Of a stretch of 64,000 nt of DNA, positions 34,627 through 44,278 are shown one piece after another. Made by a program: the position numbers and the translations under genes. Each line of letters starts with the position of its first letter. Position 1 is the first letter of the stretch. Under the pieces are notes generated by a model. That model did not search any database, was not told the DNA's origin, and was given only the letters and a program-made list of their open reading frames with translations. This stretch comes from Fagopyrum homotropicum. Lineage: Eukaryota; Streptophyta; Magnoliopsida; Caryophyllales; Polygonaceae. Location of the stretch: NCBI GenBank assembly GCA_033239125.1, contig BSWB01000001.1:140755981-140819980 (forward strand), read 5' to 3'.

Positions 34627-35802
34627 TGTGACTATCGTTTGTAATAACTCTACTCACTTTGCTTTGCTTATGACTATGAACACTTGCATGTTTCCTTTCA
34701 TTGTCACACGTTTCATTATTGCATTGCATGAAAAAGGCTTTGAAAAACCCATAAAAATTGGAAAAGATTTTGTGCTTCTAAGATTAGAGATTATTTCTAT
34801 GATAAAAACTACTTGTGGAATGAGTTTTTGATGACAATTGTATGCTTAAATTGAATCATGCAGAGATTGAGTATGTTGTTTATCCTTTCTTACAAGTTTC
34901 ATAATGTGAAGGTTTTTATCTAAATCATATTGAGAAACGAAGGTTGAAATCACAATATAAGTTCTTATACTTCTCTATGAAATGATTAAGGCACCTCGAT
35001 TTTCTTACTTCTTTCTTTGATCATTTAGCCCCTCAATAAAAATATTTGCCTCCTTTACCTATCCGGGATTTAGGAAGAGTTGATTTTGGCATATTTGATG
35101 TGGGAGGGCAATGAAAGCAATTGTTTGAATTGAAAGTGTAGGAAAATTTAGGTTTGGGGAAGTCAATCATGACGATGAGTAACTCGGCACCATTGACATA
35201 GCTGGGTGTTTGTGTCTTGCCAAAGTCGGATTGAGCGATATTCCTAACGGATTATGGTATGTGCATCAAGGGTTTGAGGCATCTCGAAATTGAGAAACGC
35301 CAATCTCCTAGGCTTCGGTTATTGTGCACCGCTGTCCATAACTCCAAAAGTAAAGTCGAAAAATTATGTGCAAAAAGTTTAGAGAAAAGCTCTAAGCTGG
35401 TGGTTAGTTCAAATGGTGAAAAGAAAAGAGTTTATGTTGTTCCTTTTTCCCGGATTCATACACCACATTTCTTTACAAGTTTCCCACCTTTTCCGTATTC
35501 TTGGCCCTACTTGAAAGTCCTTGAGATCATAAGAGTGTTATTTGACTTGGTGATCTATATTGAAGTTTCACATGCTTGGTTTTGACAATACTTGAAGGTT
35601 ATGATGTTTGTCTTGAAGTTTAGGAAATTTATGAAATTCCTTTACTTTGCATATTTTGGTTTATGTGTATGAACGTTTTCAAGGATGAATGAAGCAAGGT
35701 TTGAGGATGATCTATTGATTAGAAACACATTACCAAAAAGATTGTTTTATTTTGTTTTGCATTCATATTTCATTCTACCATATGTTCTAAGCTTTTGAAA
35801 AC
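34627..35802 (+). other. 3' untranslated region of element I
   Basis: No convincing ORF. The block at about 35171-35345 (AACTCGGCACCATT, CTTGCCAAAGTCGGAT, then GGCTTCGGTT...TGTGCACCGCTGTCC) is shared with element II and, less exactly, with element V. Confidence 0.7.
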
Positions 35803-35841
35803 CTTGCTTGGGGACAAGCAAGTGACAAGTATGGGGTATTT
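35803..35841 (+). promoter_or_regulatory. Stem-loop H3 and polypurine tract (element I)
   Basis: Perfect stem CTTGCTTG (35803-35810) / CAAGCAAG (35815-35822), loop GGGA, 4-nt spacer, then the tract AAGTATGGGGTATTT touching the 3' LTR. Confidence 0.8.
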
Positions 35842-37455
35842 TGTTAGCATGAAATACGACTATATTTTAGGCACTTGTTTTAGTTGTTTTTCCCTCTTTT
35901 ATGTGTACATAGATATGAGTTTGAAGCAATTGTGAGCTCATTCACCCACTTTGTCGATATAGAGATATACACTAGCTTTGTTTTGTTTATAGGTGAATAA
36001 AGGCTTGGATTGGAGCAAAATGTGGAAGAAAAGTAGTATTTGATCATGCGTGATGGAAAGGAGATGCTTTGGAGAGTCTAAGAAGGAGCATGAGTGAAGA
36101 ACATCACGAAATAAAGGCTTTCACAAGGATTTGAAGAACCACGCCCTAAATTACGGCCGTGGACTTGGCAATTGGATCGTGGAAGTGAGTTTGAAGCACA
36201 ACAGAAACTTACACGGTCTATTCCACGGCCGTGGAAATTTGGTCATGACCGTGATTTCCATGAATTTTATGACGTGTCATATTTGCCACGTCAGCAACGT
36301 CATTGGGCTTTCTCGTAACCCTATTTTCACCCTATAAGAAGGTTTGAGAAAGGAGTTTCGAGGACCTTTGCTTACATCTTCGCTGAGAGCTTTGAAGACG
36401 GCTGTTTAGGTTTCATTTGACCTTGAGGATTGGAGATTGGTGAAAGACGCGACATTGGAGATTACGTACTTTGGAGATTTTCTTAGGGTTTTCACTTTTG
36501 GAGACGGATTGACACTCCGTTTTTCTTTGTTCCCTAAGATTGTTGTGAGGATTCTTATTCCATTTTCTGAATTCATAAACATACTACTTTTGTTATTCGG
36601 ATTCGAGATTGACTTTGTTTTGTTATTGAGTTTTTGAGGGTTTTCATCTTTCTTTCTTCTTAAAATGATTTTTGATATTATGATGATGATTATTGGCTAA
36701 AACCCTTTAGCAATTCTAAGGTGAAGGGTTGATAGTTGTGGCTTAGATGATGATAGATCGATCGTAAACAGATTAAACACTGAGAGTGTGAGAAACATCG
36801 TCGACACCCTAAACCACGAGCTGTTCTTGAGTTCCACGGCCGTGGAATCTCAAGATCCAGCCATGATTTTCTATGTTTTACGACTTTTGCTTTTTCTTTA
36901 ATCCAAAGTTAAAGATTTGCTTTAACCTAGCCTTGGCTTGCCTTTTCTAGATAGTAGTGAGTCTCAACATCCTCTATTTTTGTTTCGAGTGTCACAACCT
37001 TAACCCTTTTTGTTTATCTTTGATTCCTTGGGTTTGGGCATGGGTATTTGAGATTAATTCTTGTCCTTAGATCCTTTCTATATTGCAGCCTCAACAACCT
37101 TTATAGAGAGAGTTTTTGGGTTGGACATATAGGGTTTTGGAACTTCACCGTACATTACCTTACCTTAGTTATACCTTTGCAATCTCAACTCTGTCCTTAC
37201 ATCTATAGAATATCTTGAATCGATTGCCACAATTAGATACCTGGATCTTTAGGGTTGTTGTTTTCTCCAATATTTGCAAAGCTTTTATGCTTTTACTTGC
37301 TCTATTATTCGAAACTGAATTTGACTCACCAAATCCTTGAGTTCGATACTCTGGAATACTTGCTTAACTACGCCGATCCGTACACTGCGGGTTCGCTTGC
37401 TTTTGTTTCAGTTTTATAATTAAAACTTATTTGCACGCACGCTTTCGAGCGAACA
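35842..37455 (+). repeat. 3' LTR of element I
   Basis: 1614 bp, TGTTAGCATG to GAGCGAACA, followed by the target duplication ATAGA. Palindromic modules lie at about 36150-36250 and 36835, as in the 5' LTR. Confidence 0.93.
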
Positions 37456-37460
37456 ATAGA

Positions 37461-37830
37461 CCACAGACAACAAACTCAAAAATACAACTCGGAGTCATTC
37501 AAACAAATATAACGGAAGATGAAAACCGAGAACTAATAAAACCTTTCTCCACAAGAGAAATCAATACTGCAATTTTATATTCCTAGTGACAAAGCACTGC
37601 CCGATAGTATGATGGTTGGTTTCTATCAGAAATATTGGCACATTATTGGGCTTGTTGTCACTAGGGCAATGAAAAACTTTCATAGGACGGGGAAAGATTC
37701 TAAAACCAATTGAAGCACCTTATTAGCTCTAATTCTAAAAATAGATAACCTATCAACTTCTACCCATTACAAACCAATAAATCTATGCTCTACCCTATAT
37801 AAAATCTATTGGATCAATATAATTTAGAGA
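37461..37830 (+). pseudogene. LINE fragment, right part (continues 11040-11321)
   Basis: Reads ITEDENRELIKPFSTREI, then PSDKALPDSMMVGFYQKYW and HYKPINLCSTLYK, the conserved N-terminal RT blocks of plant LINEs (PFT-x-EI, DKAPGPDG, FY-x-YW, YRPISL). The order continues directly from 11321 once the nest and one copy of ATAGA are removed. A stop after TAILYS and the altered PG/DG show prior decay. The similarity ends near 37806. Confidence 0.8.
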
Positions 37831-38163
37831 ATCTGAATGTCAGAATCCCTATGCAACGAAAAATAAAGTAACTTAAGATGTAAGTATGTGAAGATCAGCT
37901 CGAGTGTTTAGAGTGGAACCCTAACCAACAAACTCATTGATCGGGATGAAACCACTACATCTTTTGTCAGGTAGGACTTTAAACAAATGTATTAAGCTCT
38001 TTGTATATATATTACAAACTTCAAAGGTAAATCATTCCAAGACCCTGATCACCACAACATGCACATAATGGATCTCATGAGACAATTCCACAATATTACA
38101 AGTACGCTAGAGTTTTGTACAGAAATTAAAGTTCCTTTGATTATCACTTCATGGCTAAGGCGT
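37831..38163. other. Unassigned segment between LINE and hAT element
   Basis: No domain, RNA or clear repeat is recognised. It may be more decayed LINE or another relic. Confidence 0.4.
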
Positions 38164-39808
38164 CACTGTGGCAGAGCTGAGAGGGGTAAGGGGGAACATG
38201 CCCCTCCAAATGACGTCGTTTATTGTAAAACCTTATAAAACGACGTCGTTTTGCATTTTTTTCAAAAAAAAAAACCCTCACCCTACTTACACAACTACGC
38301 TTCATCCTTCAATGAACTCTCGACACACAGGTGAGGTGACCCTGCGCAACGCAGCCACTACTCTCATGTACGCAGTTACTCGCCATTCGTCAACACCGAG
38401 TCTTCACCGCTGCTCCGCCCTTTCTCGTCGCTGGTCCTTCCCTGTCGCCGTGGACCGGACCGGCCGTCCTAGCCTCTTCATGCCAGTACGCCACCGCTGA
38501 CCTTGGTCCGTTGCAACCTGCAGTCTTCACTCTTCAGGTTGTCTCCTTCTCATCTTCAATTTTCATGTTGAATTGTTGATTGTTGTTGATTATTAAAAAT
38601 TTAAGTTGCTTCCTCATTTCGGCATTTCCGGCCAACGTGTTTAGTGTTCACACCGCCGAGTGCTGCTAAATTGCTGATTGTTGTTGCTGGATGTTGAGTG
38701 TTGTTGTTTGTTGTTGATTCTCATTATTTCATGTTCAATTCTCATTAATTTTTATTGAGTATTTGTTTAAGCGTGTTAGATTGTGTTCATGTTGGCTATT
38801 GAGTGTTGAAATTCTCTTCAATTTTGATTGGGTATTTGTGTTCCTGTTGAGTGTTGAAGTTTTATTGGTATTTAATTTTTTTTAAGCTGTTAGATTGTGA
38901 TTTAGGTTTAATTTGTTAAGTTGGGTATTTTAGGTTTTAAAAATTCAATTGTGTTTGAACTAAATTTGTAAATTGTATGATTAGGATTTAGTAATATGGA
39001 CAAGTATCTTATTCGAAAGAAGATATCGATTCCAAGTGTTGGAGATTCAAGTTCAATTCTTAGTGTGAATGTTGGTACATCAACTGAAAATGATGTTAGA
39101 AATGACGTTGTTGGCGAAAAAAGAGTTCGAATGGAAGTCCTAATGGTTCAACTTGTTAATTTAGTATTATTAGTTATCCGGTATTGCACAAGTCCATCAA
39201 TGAGTATGAACCTCGAGTTAGAGATGTTGTGAAAAGAGAATATGTTGTTCAAGGTGCTTGTCAACCATTGTCACATGATTTTCCACGAAGTATGCAAGGA
39301 AATAAACCAAGGGCTTTCCTTTCTAAGTGGTTCAAACAGTTTGAATGGTTGGAATATAGTGTTTCTAAAGATGCTGCTTTGTTTTGTGTTATCTTTTTCA
39401 AGGGGTTGTCGGTAAAAGGTTTGGTGATGATGTTTTTGTGATGACGGGATTCCGCAATTGGAAGAAGGGTCCGGAAAAGTTTAAACATCTGGGATATATT
39501 AAGAGTGTACACAATAATGCTAGAAGACATTTTTTCCTTACAAAGATCAAAGACAAAGCATGTCAAGATGTTTGTCGGTTGGAAAAGAAGTATTAGATGT
39601 TGCATATCGCATTCGGTTGACTACAAGTGTGGATGTTGTTAGATTATTACTTGTACAAGGATTTACTTTTCGTGGACATGTCGAAGCAATGAGGTCTCTA
39701 AATAGAGGATTTTTTTTGGAAATTCTTATGTGGTATAGTTTACGCATTGCCGAGGTCGGAAAAGTTATTCTAGAGAATGCACTGTTTGCTCCAAAAGATG
39801 TGTGCAGA
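38164..39808 (+). mobile_element. hAT element (TTF-zinc-finger type), 5' half, cut by element III
   Basis: The left end starts about CACTGTGGCAGAGCTGAGAG and soon shows the GGGG/CCCC-rich inverted pattern (GGGGTAAGGGGGAACATGCCCC) typical of TTF-type hAT termini. Subterminal AACGACGTCGTT palindromes occur near 38245. A leader of about 800 bp precedes the transposase reading. The right half should lie beyond element III, outside the window, so the inverted end and 8-bp duplication cannot be checked. Confidence 0.65.
38996..39808 (+). pseudogene. hAT transposase, N-terminal TTF zinc-finger region (frameshifted, truncated)
   Basis: Starts MDKYLIRKK. A second frame carries YVVQGACQPLSHDFPRS, KWFKQFEWLEYSVSKDAALFC and FKGLS. 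A third carries DVFVMTGFRNWKKGPEKF and HNNARRHF, together the TTF-type zinc-finger domain of plant hAT-like proteins. A further frame (39600-39800) carries TTSVDVVRLLLVQGFTFRGH and a FLEIL-x-WYS block, the start of the DUF4371-like region. At least three frame changes make it non-functional. It ends at the LTR of element III after CCAAAAGATGTGTGCAGA. Confidence 0.8.
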
Positions 39809-41315
39809 TGATAGGTGATGGAATCACTATCATTTAGGTTAGTTTTTACAGTCTTTTCATTGTATTAGAGTCGGTTTGTACTGCTAACTTCTTAATCCAG
39901 AAGAAGTAAAAAAGAAGCAAAAAGAGAAGTTAGAAGCACTTGGGAGTTGAAGATCATTCACGAAGACAAGCTTCTGGTGCCACACCGCCCCCGCGGAGCA
40001 GTGTCACTTCCCCTGCGAGTGACGCTGTGCTCCGGAACGCAACTTGCGCCTTCGCCAGTGCCCGGAACAAAGCCTGTCACCGCCCTTGCACCACCTCTAG
40101 ACGCCCTTACGGTGACCCACCTGGAAGAAGCGAAGCCAGCGCCCCTGCGCCTCTGGCTGCGGACCAACCTACGGAGCTGTGAAGCCGAAGAACTAGTGTC
40201 ACCGCCCCTGCGGTGATATTGGGCCGCCCATGCGGCTCGACATCAGAAGCGACAGAAAGATGAAGAGTAAGACGTTTGAAGAGCATTAAAGATCCGCCCC
40301 TGCGGAATTGCCAGACCGCCCCTGCGGCCATGAAGAACACCAAGCGTTTTGGCCTAAACTACCCGGTCCTGAAACCCGCCCCCGCTGTTTAGCGCTAGAG
40401 ACTTTACTCCGGCTATTTGCACCACCTTTATGGCATTAAAGGTGGTTGTTTAGACTGGCCATTTACTCCCATTTAGTGCCAATTCTAGTATAAATAGGTC
40501 CATGGCTGATTGTTAGAATCATCCACCATTTTCTCATTATTCTCTCTTTTTCCTTACTTCCCTTGTGTAATGTGTTTCTAATCTCCTTGCTACATTGGAT
40601 TGTTTTGAATCTGCATTACTGCTTTGGTTGTAAGTCTTTGTTAATATAAGTATTTTTCAGTTATATGTTTTATATTCCTTGTGCTTTAACTTTCAATTGC
40701 ATGTTTCTTACCACTTAGCTTGATCACCTTAGTGTCTAATTGCATGCAAAGAACTAGGATTAATTGATTCCGGGTTCGGGTCTTTAATCTAGTAGAAACC
40801 TTTAGGTAAAAGCTGGTTGTGATCACTTAAAGGAAAAGGAATATAAATATAAAGAAAAGTCTAACGGTTTTATTCTTCTCTTTATATCTCTTTGTCTTTG
40901 TTTGAAAGCTAACTTGTGACTTGTTCTTGTAGGTTTACAGAACATTAACTTGTTAAGTTGTGTTGATGCCGGTTGGCTCAACACATATATATGATCAAGA
41001 CGAGAACATTGCTGAAATACTTATAAAAAGAACCAACAAAAGTAGCATTGCATGCTAAGAATCAACCTAGTGTAGTCCTTTTCTCATCATTTTATTCACA
41101 CCTTTACTTGTTTCTTATGCTTTTGGCTTGCTACATTTCAATCTAACCCCCCCTATATGGTTACAATCTCAATAATTGAATCTAATCGAAACATCAACTT
41201 AACTCTCTTGGGTTCGACCCTTACTTACGCTATGCATAAACTTGTTTGTGTAATGTTAGGACTTCTACTTCGACCTAAGCTAAAAGACAACGACCTAAGA
41301 TTTTAGCGCTCTTCA
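39809..41315 (+). repeat. 5' LTR of element III
   Basis: 1507 bp, TGATAGGTGATGG to GCGCTCTTCA. A GC-rich cluster at about 39980-40385 carries repeated CCGCCCCTGCGG-like motifs upstream of a strong TATA box. The far LTR is not in the window; the start was set by match to element IV LTR ends, and the 3' end by spacing to the PBS. Confidence 0.8.
40489..40497 (+). promoter_or_regulatory. TATA box in the LTR of element III
   Basis: TATAAATAG lies about 680 bp into the LTR, after the GC-rich motif cluster. Element IV LTRs have the same box on the minus strand (for example 42929-42936). Confidence 0.6.
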
Positions 41316-41319
41316 AATT

Positions 41320-41337
41320 TGGTGCCGTTACCGGGGA
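41320..41337 (+). promoter_or_regulatory. Primer binding site, tRNA-Asp type (element III)
   Basis: TGGTGCCGTTACCGGGGA, two mismatches from the tRNA-Asp complement, 4 nt after the LTR. Confidence 0.8.
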
Positions 41338-41393
41338 GTTTAGTTGTGTTTTTATTTTCTTTTGATTATTGATTGTTGGTTTGGACCATTTTT

Positions 41394-42113
41394 ATGGTTC
41401 AAACCCGTGATACTAACTCCGGATTTGTTCCTTTCGATCCAAAAATTGAGAGAACACACATCCGGCAACGTAGACAACAACGATTCCGTGAAGAGATGGC
41501 TGACCGAACCCTTCGCCAACTCACACAGCCGGACTTGACTCAACATCCTCTTACATTTACTATACCGGCATTAGGGGAAGGTATCAACTTTGATCTCAAG
41601 CCGGAGCTTATCACCTTGCTCCCATCATTCCATGGGTTTAGTGGTGAAGACCCCATCAAGCATCTAGGGAAATTTCATAACGTGTGTATTAGCATGAAGC
41701 CATCCAACATTACCGAAGATCAAATCAAGATGAGGGCATTTTTTCACACTCAAGGATGGGGCAGATGATTGGTACTACCATCTACCGTCCGGTAGTATTG
41801 ACAAATGGGAAAACCTCCATAAGGCGTTTTTGGAGAAGTATTTTCTAGCTAAGAAGGCCAATAGCTTGAAAAAATCTATAAGCAACATAGAGCAAGAGGC
41901 GGACGAAACTCTTTACGAGTATTTCGAGCATTTTGCAAGAATCCAATCCAGCTGTCCTTTCCATGGGTATTCTACCCAAGGCCTAGTCCTGTACTTGTAC
42001 AATGACTTGTTGACAATGAAAGGAGGATCGTCGATGCTGCTTGTGGAGGTAATATTTTGAACACCACTCATGACCTTGCTTTAGAGATAATGCAAGAACT
42101 AGCTGAAGGAACT
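41394..42113 (+). pseudogene. gag: gag of element III, N-terminal part (cut by element IV)
   Basis: Starts MVQTRDTNSGFVPFDPKIER. The capsid-like domain includes LITLLPSFHGFSGEDPIKHL and KMRAFFHT, then after a frameshift near 41755 LEKYFLAKKANSLKKSISN and EYFEHFARIQSSCPFHG. A further frameshift near 42030 precedes the region where element IV inserts at GAACT. The gag continues at 60260. Confidence 0.87.
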
Positions 42114-43635
42114 TGACCGAAGGTATTTCTACGGTTGTCTATACCCAATCAAAAGTAAATCCCGACTTAGCACTAAGAACAAGTATAGTGATTAAGTAAG
42201 GGTCGAACCCAAGAGAGTTAAGGTGTTTTAGATGCAATTATCGATTATAATGACAAGTGACACAAAGGGGGGGGGGGATTTGGTTGAATTGATGTACACA
42301 AACTTATGAGAACGATTAATGCGACAAATAAGACAATAATGGATGAATCTACACTAGGTTGATTCTAAACATGCAATTGCTACTTTGGTGCATTCCTTTT
42401 ACAAGTTTTTAAGTAATCTCCCATCTTGATCATACATATGTGTTGAGCCAACCGGCATCAACACAACTTAACCTATTAAAGTTCCGTAAACCTACAAGAA
42501 CAAATAATAAGTTAGCATTCAAACAAAGACAAAGGGATATAAAGAGAAGATTAAAACCGTTAAACTTATCTTTATATTTGTGTTCCTTTTCTTTAAGTAA
42601 TTACAACCCGTTATCACTTAAAGTTGCTACTAGATTAAAGACCCGAACCCGGAACTTATTAATCCTAGTTGTTTACATGCACTTTAGAACCTAAGGTGAT
42701 CAATCTCAAGTAATAGTTAACATGCAATTAAACAATGGAGATCAAGGAAACACAAAACATTACTGAATAAAAACTTATATTAAAAGAACTTACAACCAAA
42801 GTAACAAAGCACCTTCAAACCAACCCAATGTAGCAAGGGAGTTAGCAACTCATTACAATGGAAAAAATCAAGTCTAAAATGGATTTTGTGAGGAAAAGCC
42901 TGGATAATTCTAGCAATCAGCCATGGACTATTTATACTACAAAAAAACAATAAATTAGGAGTAAATAGCCGGCCTAAAACAACCACCTTTAATGCCATAA
43001 AGGTGGTGTAAACAGCCGGAGTAAAGCTTTTGGCGTTACACCACAGGGGTGGCCTTCAGGACCCGCAGGGGCGGTTTAGGCAGAATCGGTTGATCTTCTT
43101 CATAACCGCTGGGGCGGCTACACAACTCCGCTGGGGCGGATCTTTAATGCTCTTCAACGTCTGACCTTTCACCTTCCTGACGTTTTTGATGTCAAGGCGC
43201 AGGGGCGCCTTAAGGCCAACGCAGGGGCGGTGACACAGACTCTTCGCCTTCCAGCTCCCCAGGCGAGGCGTAGGCAGGGCGCAGTGGGAGGCGCAGGGGA
43301 GTTGGTCTTCGTCTTGTCCGGGCAATTCACCGCAGGGGCGCCGATGGGTGGCGCAGGGGCGGTGATCTGCATCTTGGCCGGCGCTGGTGAAGGTGCTGAG
43401 AGCGCTTCAGTGGGAAGTGTCACCCGCTGGGGCAGCTGCAAGGGCCCGCGGGGGCGGTGGAGCAACATAAACTTTTCTTCTTGATTGATCTTTACTCCTA
43501 AGTGCTTATAACTCCTTCCTTAGCTTCTTTTGATCTTCTTCTTCTGGACCACGGAGTTAGTAGCATAAACCAACACTAATGCAATAAAAAGACTCTAAAA
43601 ACTACCCTAAATGATAGTGATTCCATCACCTATCA
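42114..43635 (-). repeat. 3' LTR of element IV
   Basis: 1522 bp; on the plus strand it runs TGACCGAAGG to CACCTATCA. GC-rich motif cluster at about 43040-43460 (many GCAGGGGCGG-like copies). A G-run lies near 42268. Partner LTR at 58757-60254. Confidence 0.93.
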
Positions 43636-43676
43636 AACTCCCCCATACTTAGACCTTTTACTCGTCCCGAGTAAAA
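43636..43676 (-). promoter_or_regulatory. Polypurine tract and stem-loop H3 (element IV)
   Basis: Minus strand: stem TTTTACTCG / CGAGTAAAA with loop GGA (43676-43656), a 5-nt spacer, then AAGTATGGGGGAGTT (43650-43636) touching the 3' LTR. The stem differs from families 1 and V but pairs fully. Confidence 0.78.
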
Positions 43677-44192
43677 CAAATGACAACCATTAGACTCAAG
43701 GTCTCAAGAAGCAAGGGAAAGAAAGAGAAATAATGGAAAACAAGAGAAAAACCAAGAAAGAAAGGAAGGAAAAGAGAGGAAATGTGAGAAAAAGAAGATA
43801 CTACCATCCTTATCGCTCCAAGAGTGGCCTACCCGGACAACCTCCTTATGACTCCCCTTCTTATGTCGCCCAAACGCCGGAAAGGAAACCTACACTCGGT
43901 GTCGCTCATCTTGCCAAGGCGCCCTTTCGGGTTTTCACCTTGCCACTCTTCTTCTTTTTTCTCTTAAGCTCACATCCCTCAAGTCCAATTTTGCACCAAC
44001 CTAAGGTTGGTCGGACTACCTTCTTTTTACCTAAACCGCCCTTTCGGGTTTTCGGTTTATCCAAGGATTTTCATGCCTTTTTCTTTTCACTTCTTCGGCT
44101 TTTTTCTTTTCTTTTTTTTTTCAAAATGGTTTCAATAATGCAAAACAAAATGCCAAAAACAACTAACAAACTGTACAAGCAGTGATATATTT
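43677..44192 (-). other. 3' untranslated region of element IV
   Basis: No gene. The plus-strand ORF here (43733-44185) is low-complexity. Two copies of CGCCCTTTCGGGTTTTC (about 43920 and 44037) form a local repeat. Confidence 0.65.
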
Positions 44193-44231
44193 CCCTCCCC
44201 CATACTTGAAGTGCACTTTGTCCTCAAAGTG
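44193..44231 (-). promoter_or_regulatory. Stem-loop H2 and internal PPT-like tract (element IV)
   Basis: Minus strand: stem CACTTTG / CAAAGTG with loop AGGA (44231-44214), then AAGTATGGGGGAGGG (44207-44193). Compared with element V's CACATTG / CAATGTG one pair is swapped with its partner. Confidence 0.65.
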
Positions 44232-44278
44232 AAAATGAGTCAAAGATAAATGTGGGAGAAGGGAAAGAAATGTACACC

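Larger units (their letters stand above)
11322..37455 (+). mobile_element. Element I: Athila-type Ty3/gypsy retrotransposon (family 1), containing element II
   Basis: Flanked by the 5-bp target duplication ATAGA (11317-11321 and 37456-37460). LTRs begin TGTTAGCAT and end GCGAACA. Order: LTR, PBS, gag, pol (PR-RT-RH-INT), leader, accessory ORF, 3' UTR, PPT, LTR. Removing element II (13,196 bp plus a 5-bp duplication) leaves about 12.9 kb, an expected Athila size. All ORFs are broken. Domain order (integrase after RNase H), PBS type and an extra ORF after integrase place it in the Athila group; the species-level family name is unknown. Confidence 0.93.

Noticed and set aside
38168..38500. 110-codon ORF at the start of the hAT element
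   Set aside because: It overlaps the terminal inverted region and leader and shows no transposase similarity.
39940..40343. Overlapping GC-rich ORFs in the LTR of element III
   Set aside because: They arise from the repeated CCGCCCCTGCGG motif; the region is an LTR and reads open in several frames.
43733..44185. Basic plus-strand ORF in element IV's 3' UTR
   Set aside because: Antisense to the element and low in complexity (Lys/Arg and Phe/Leu runs).
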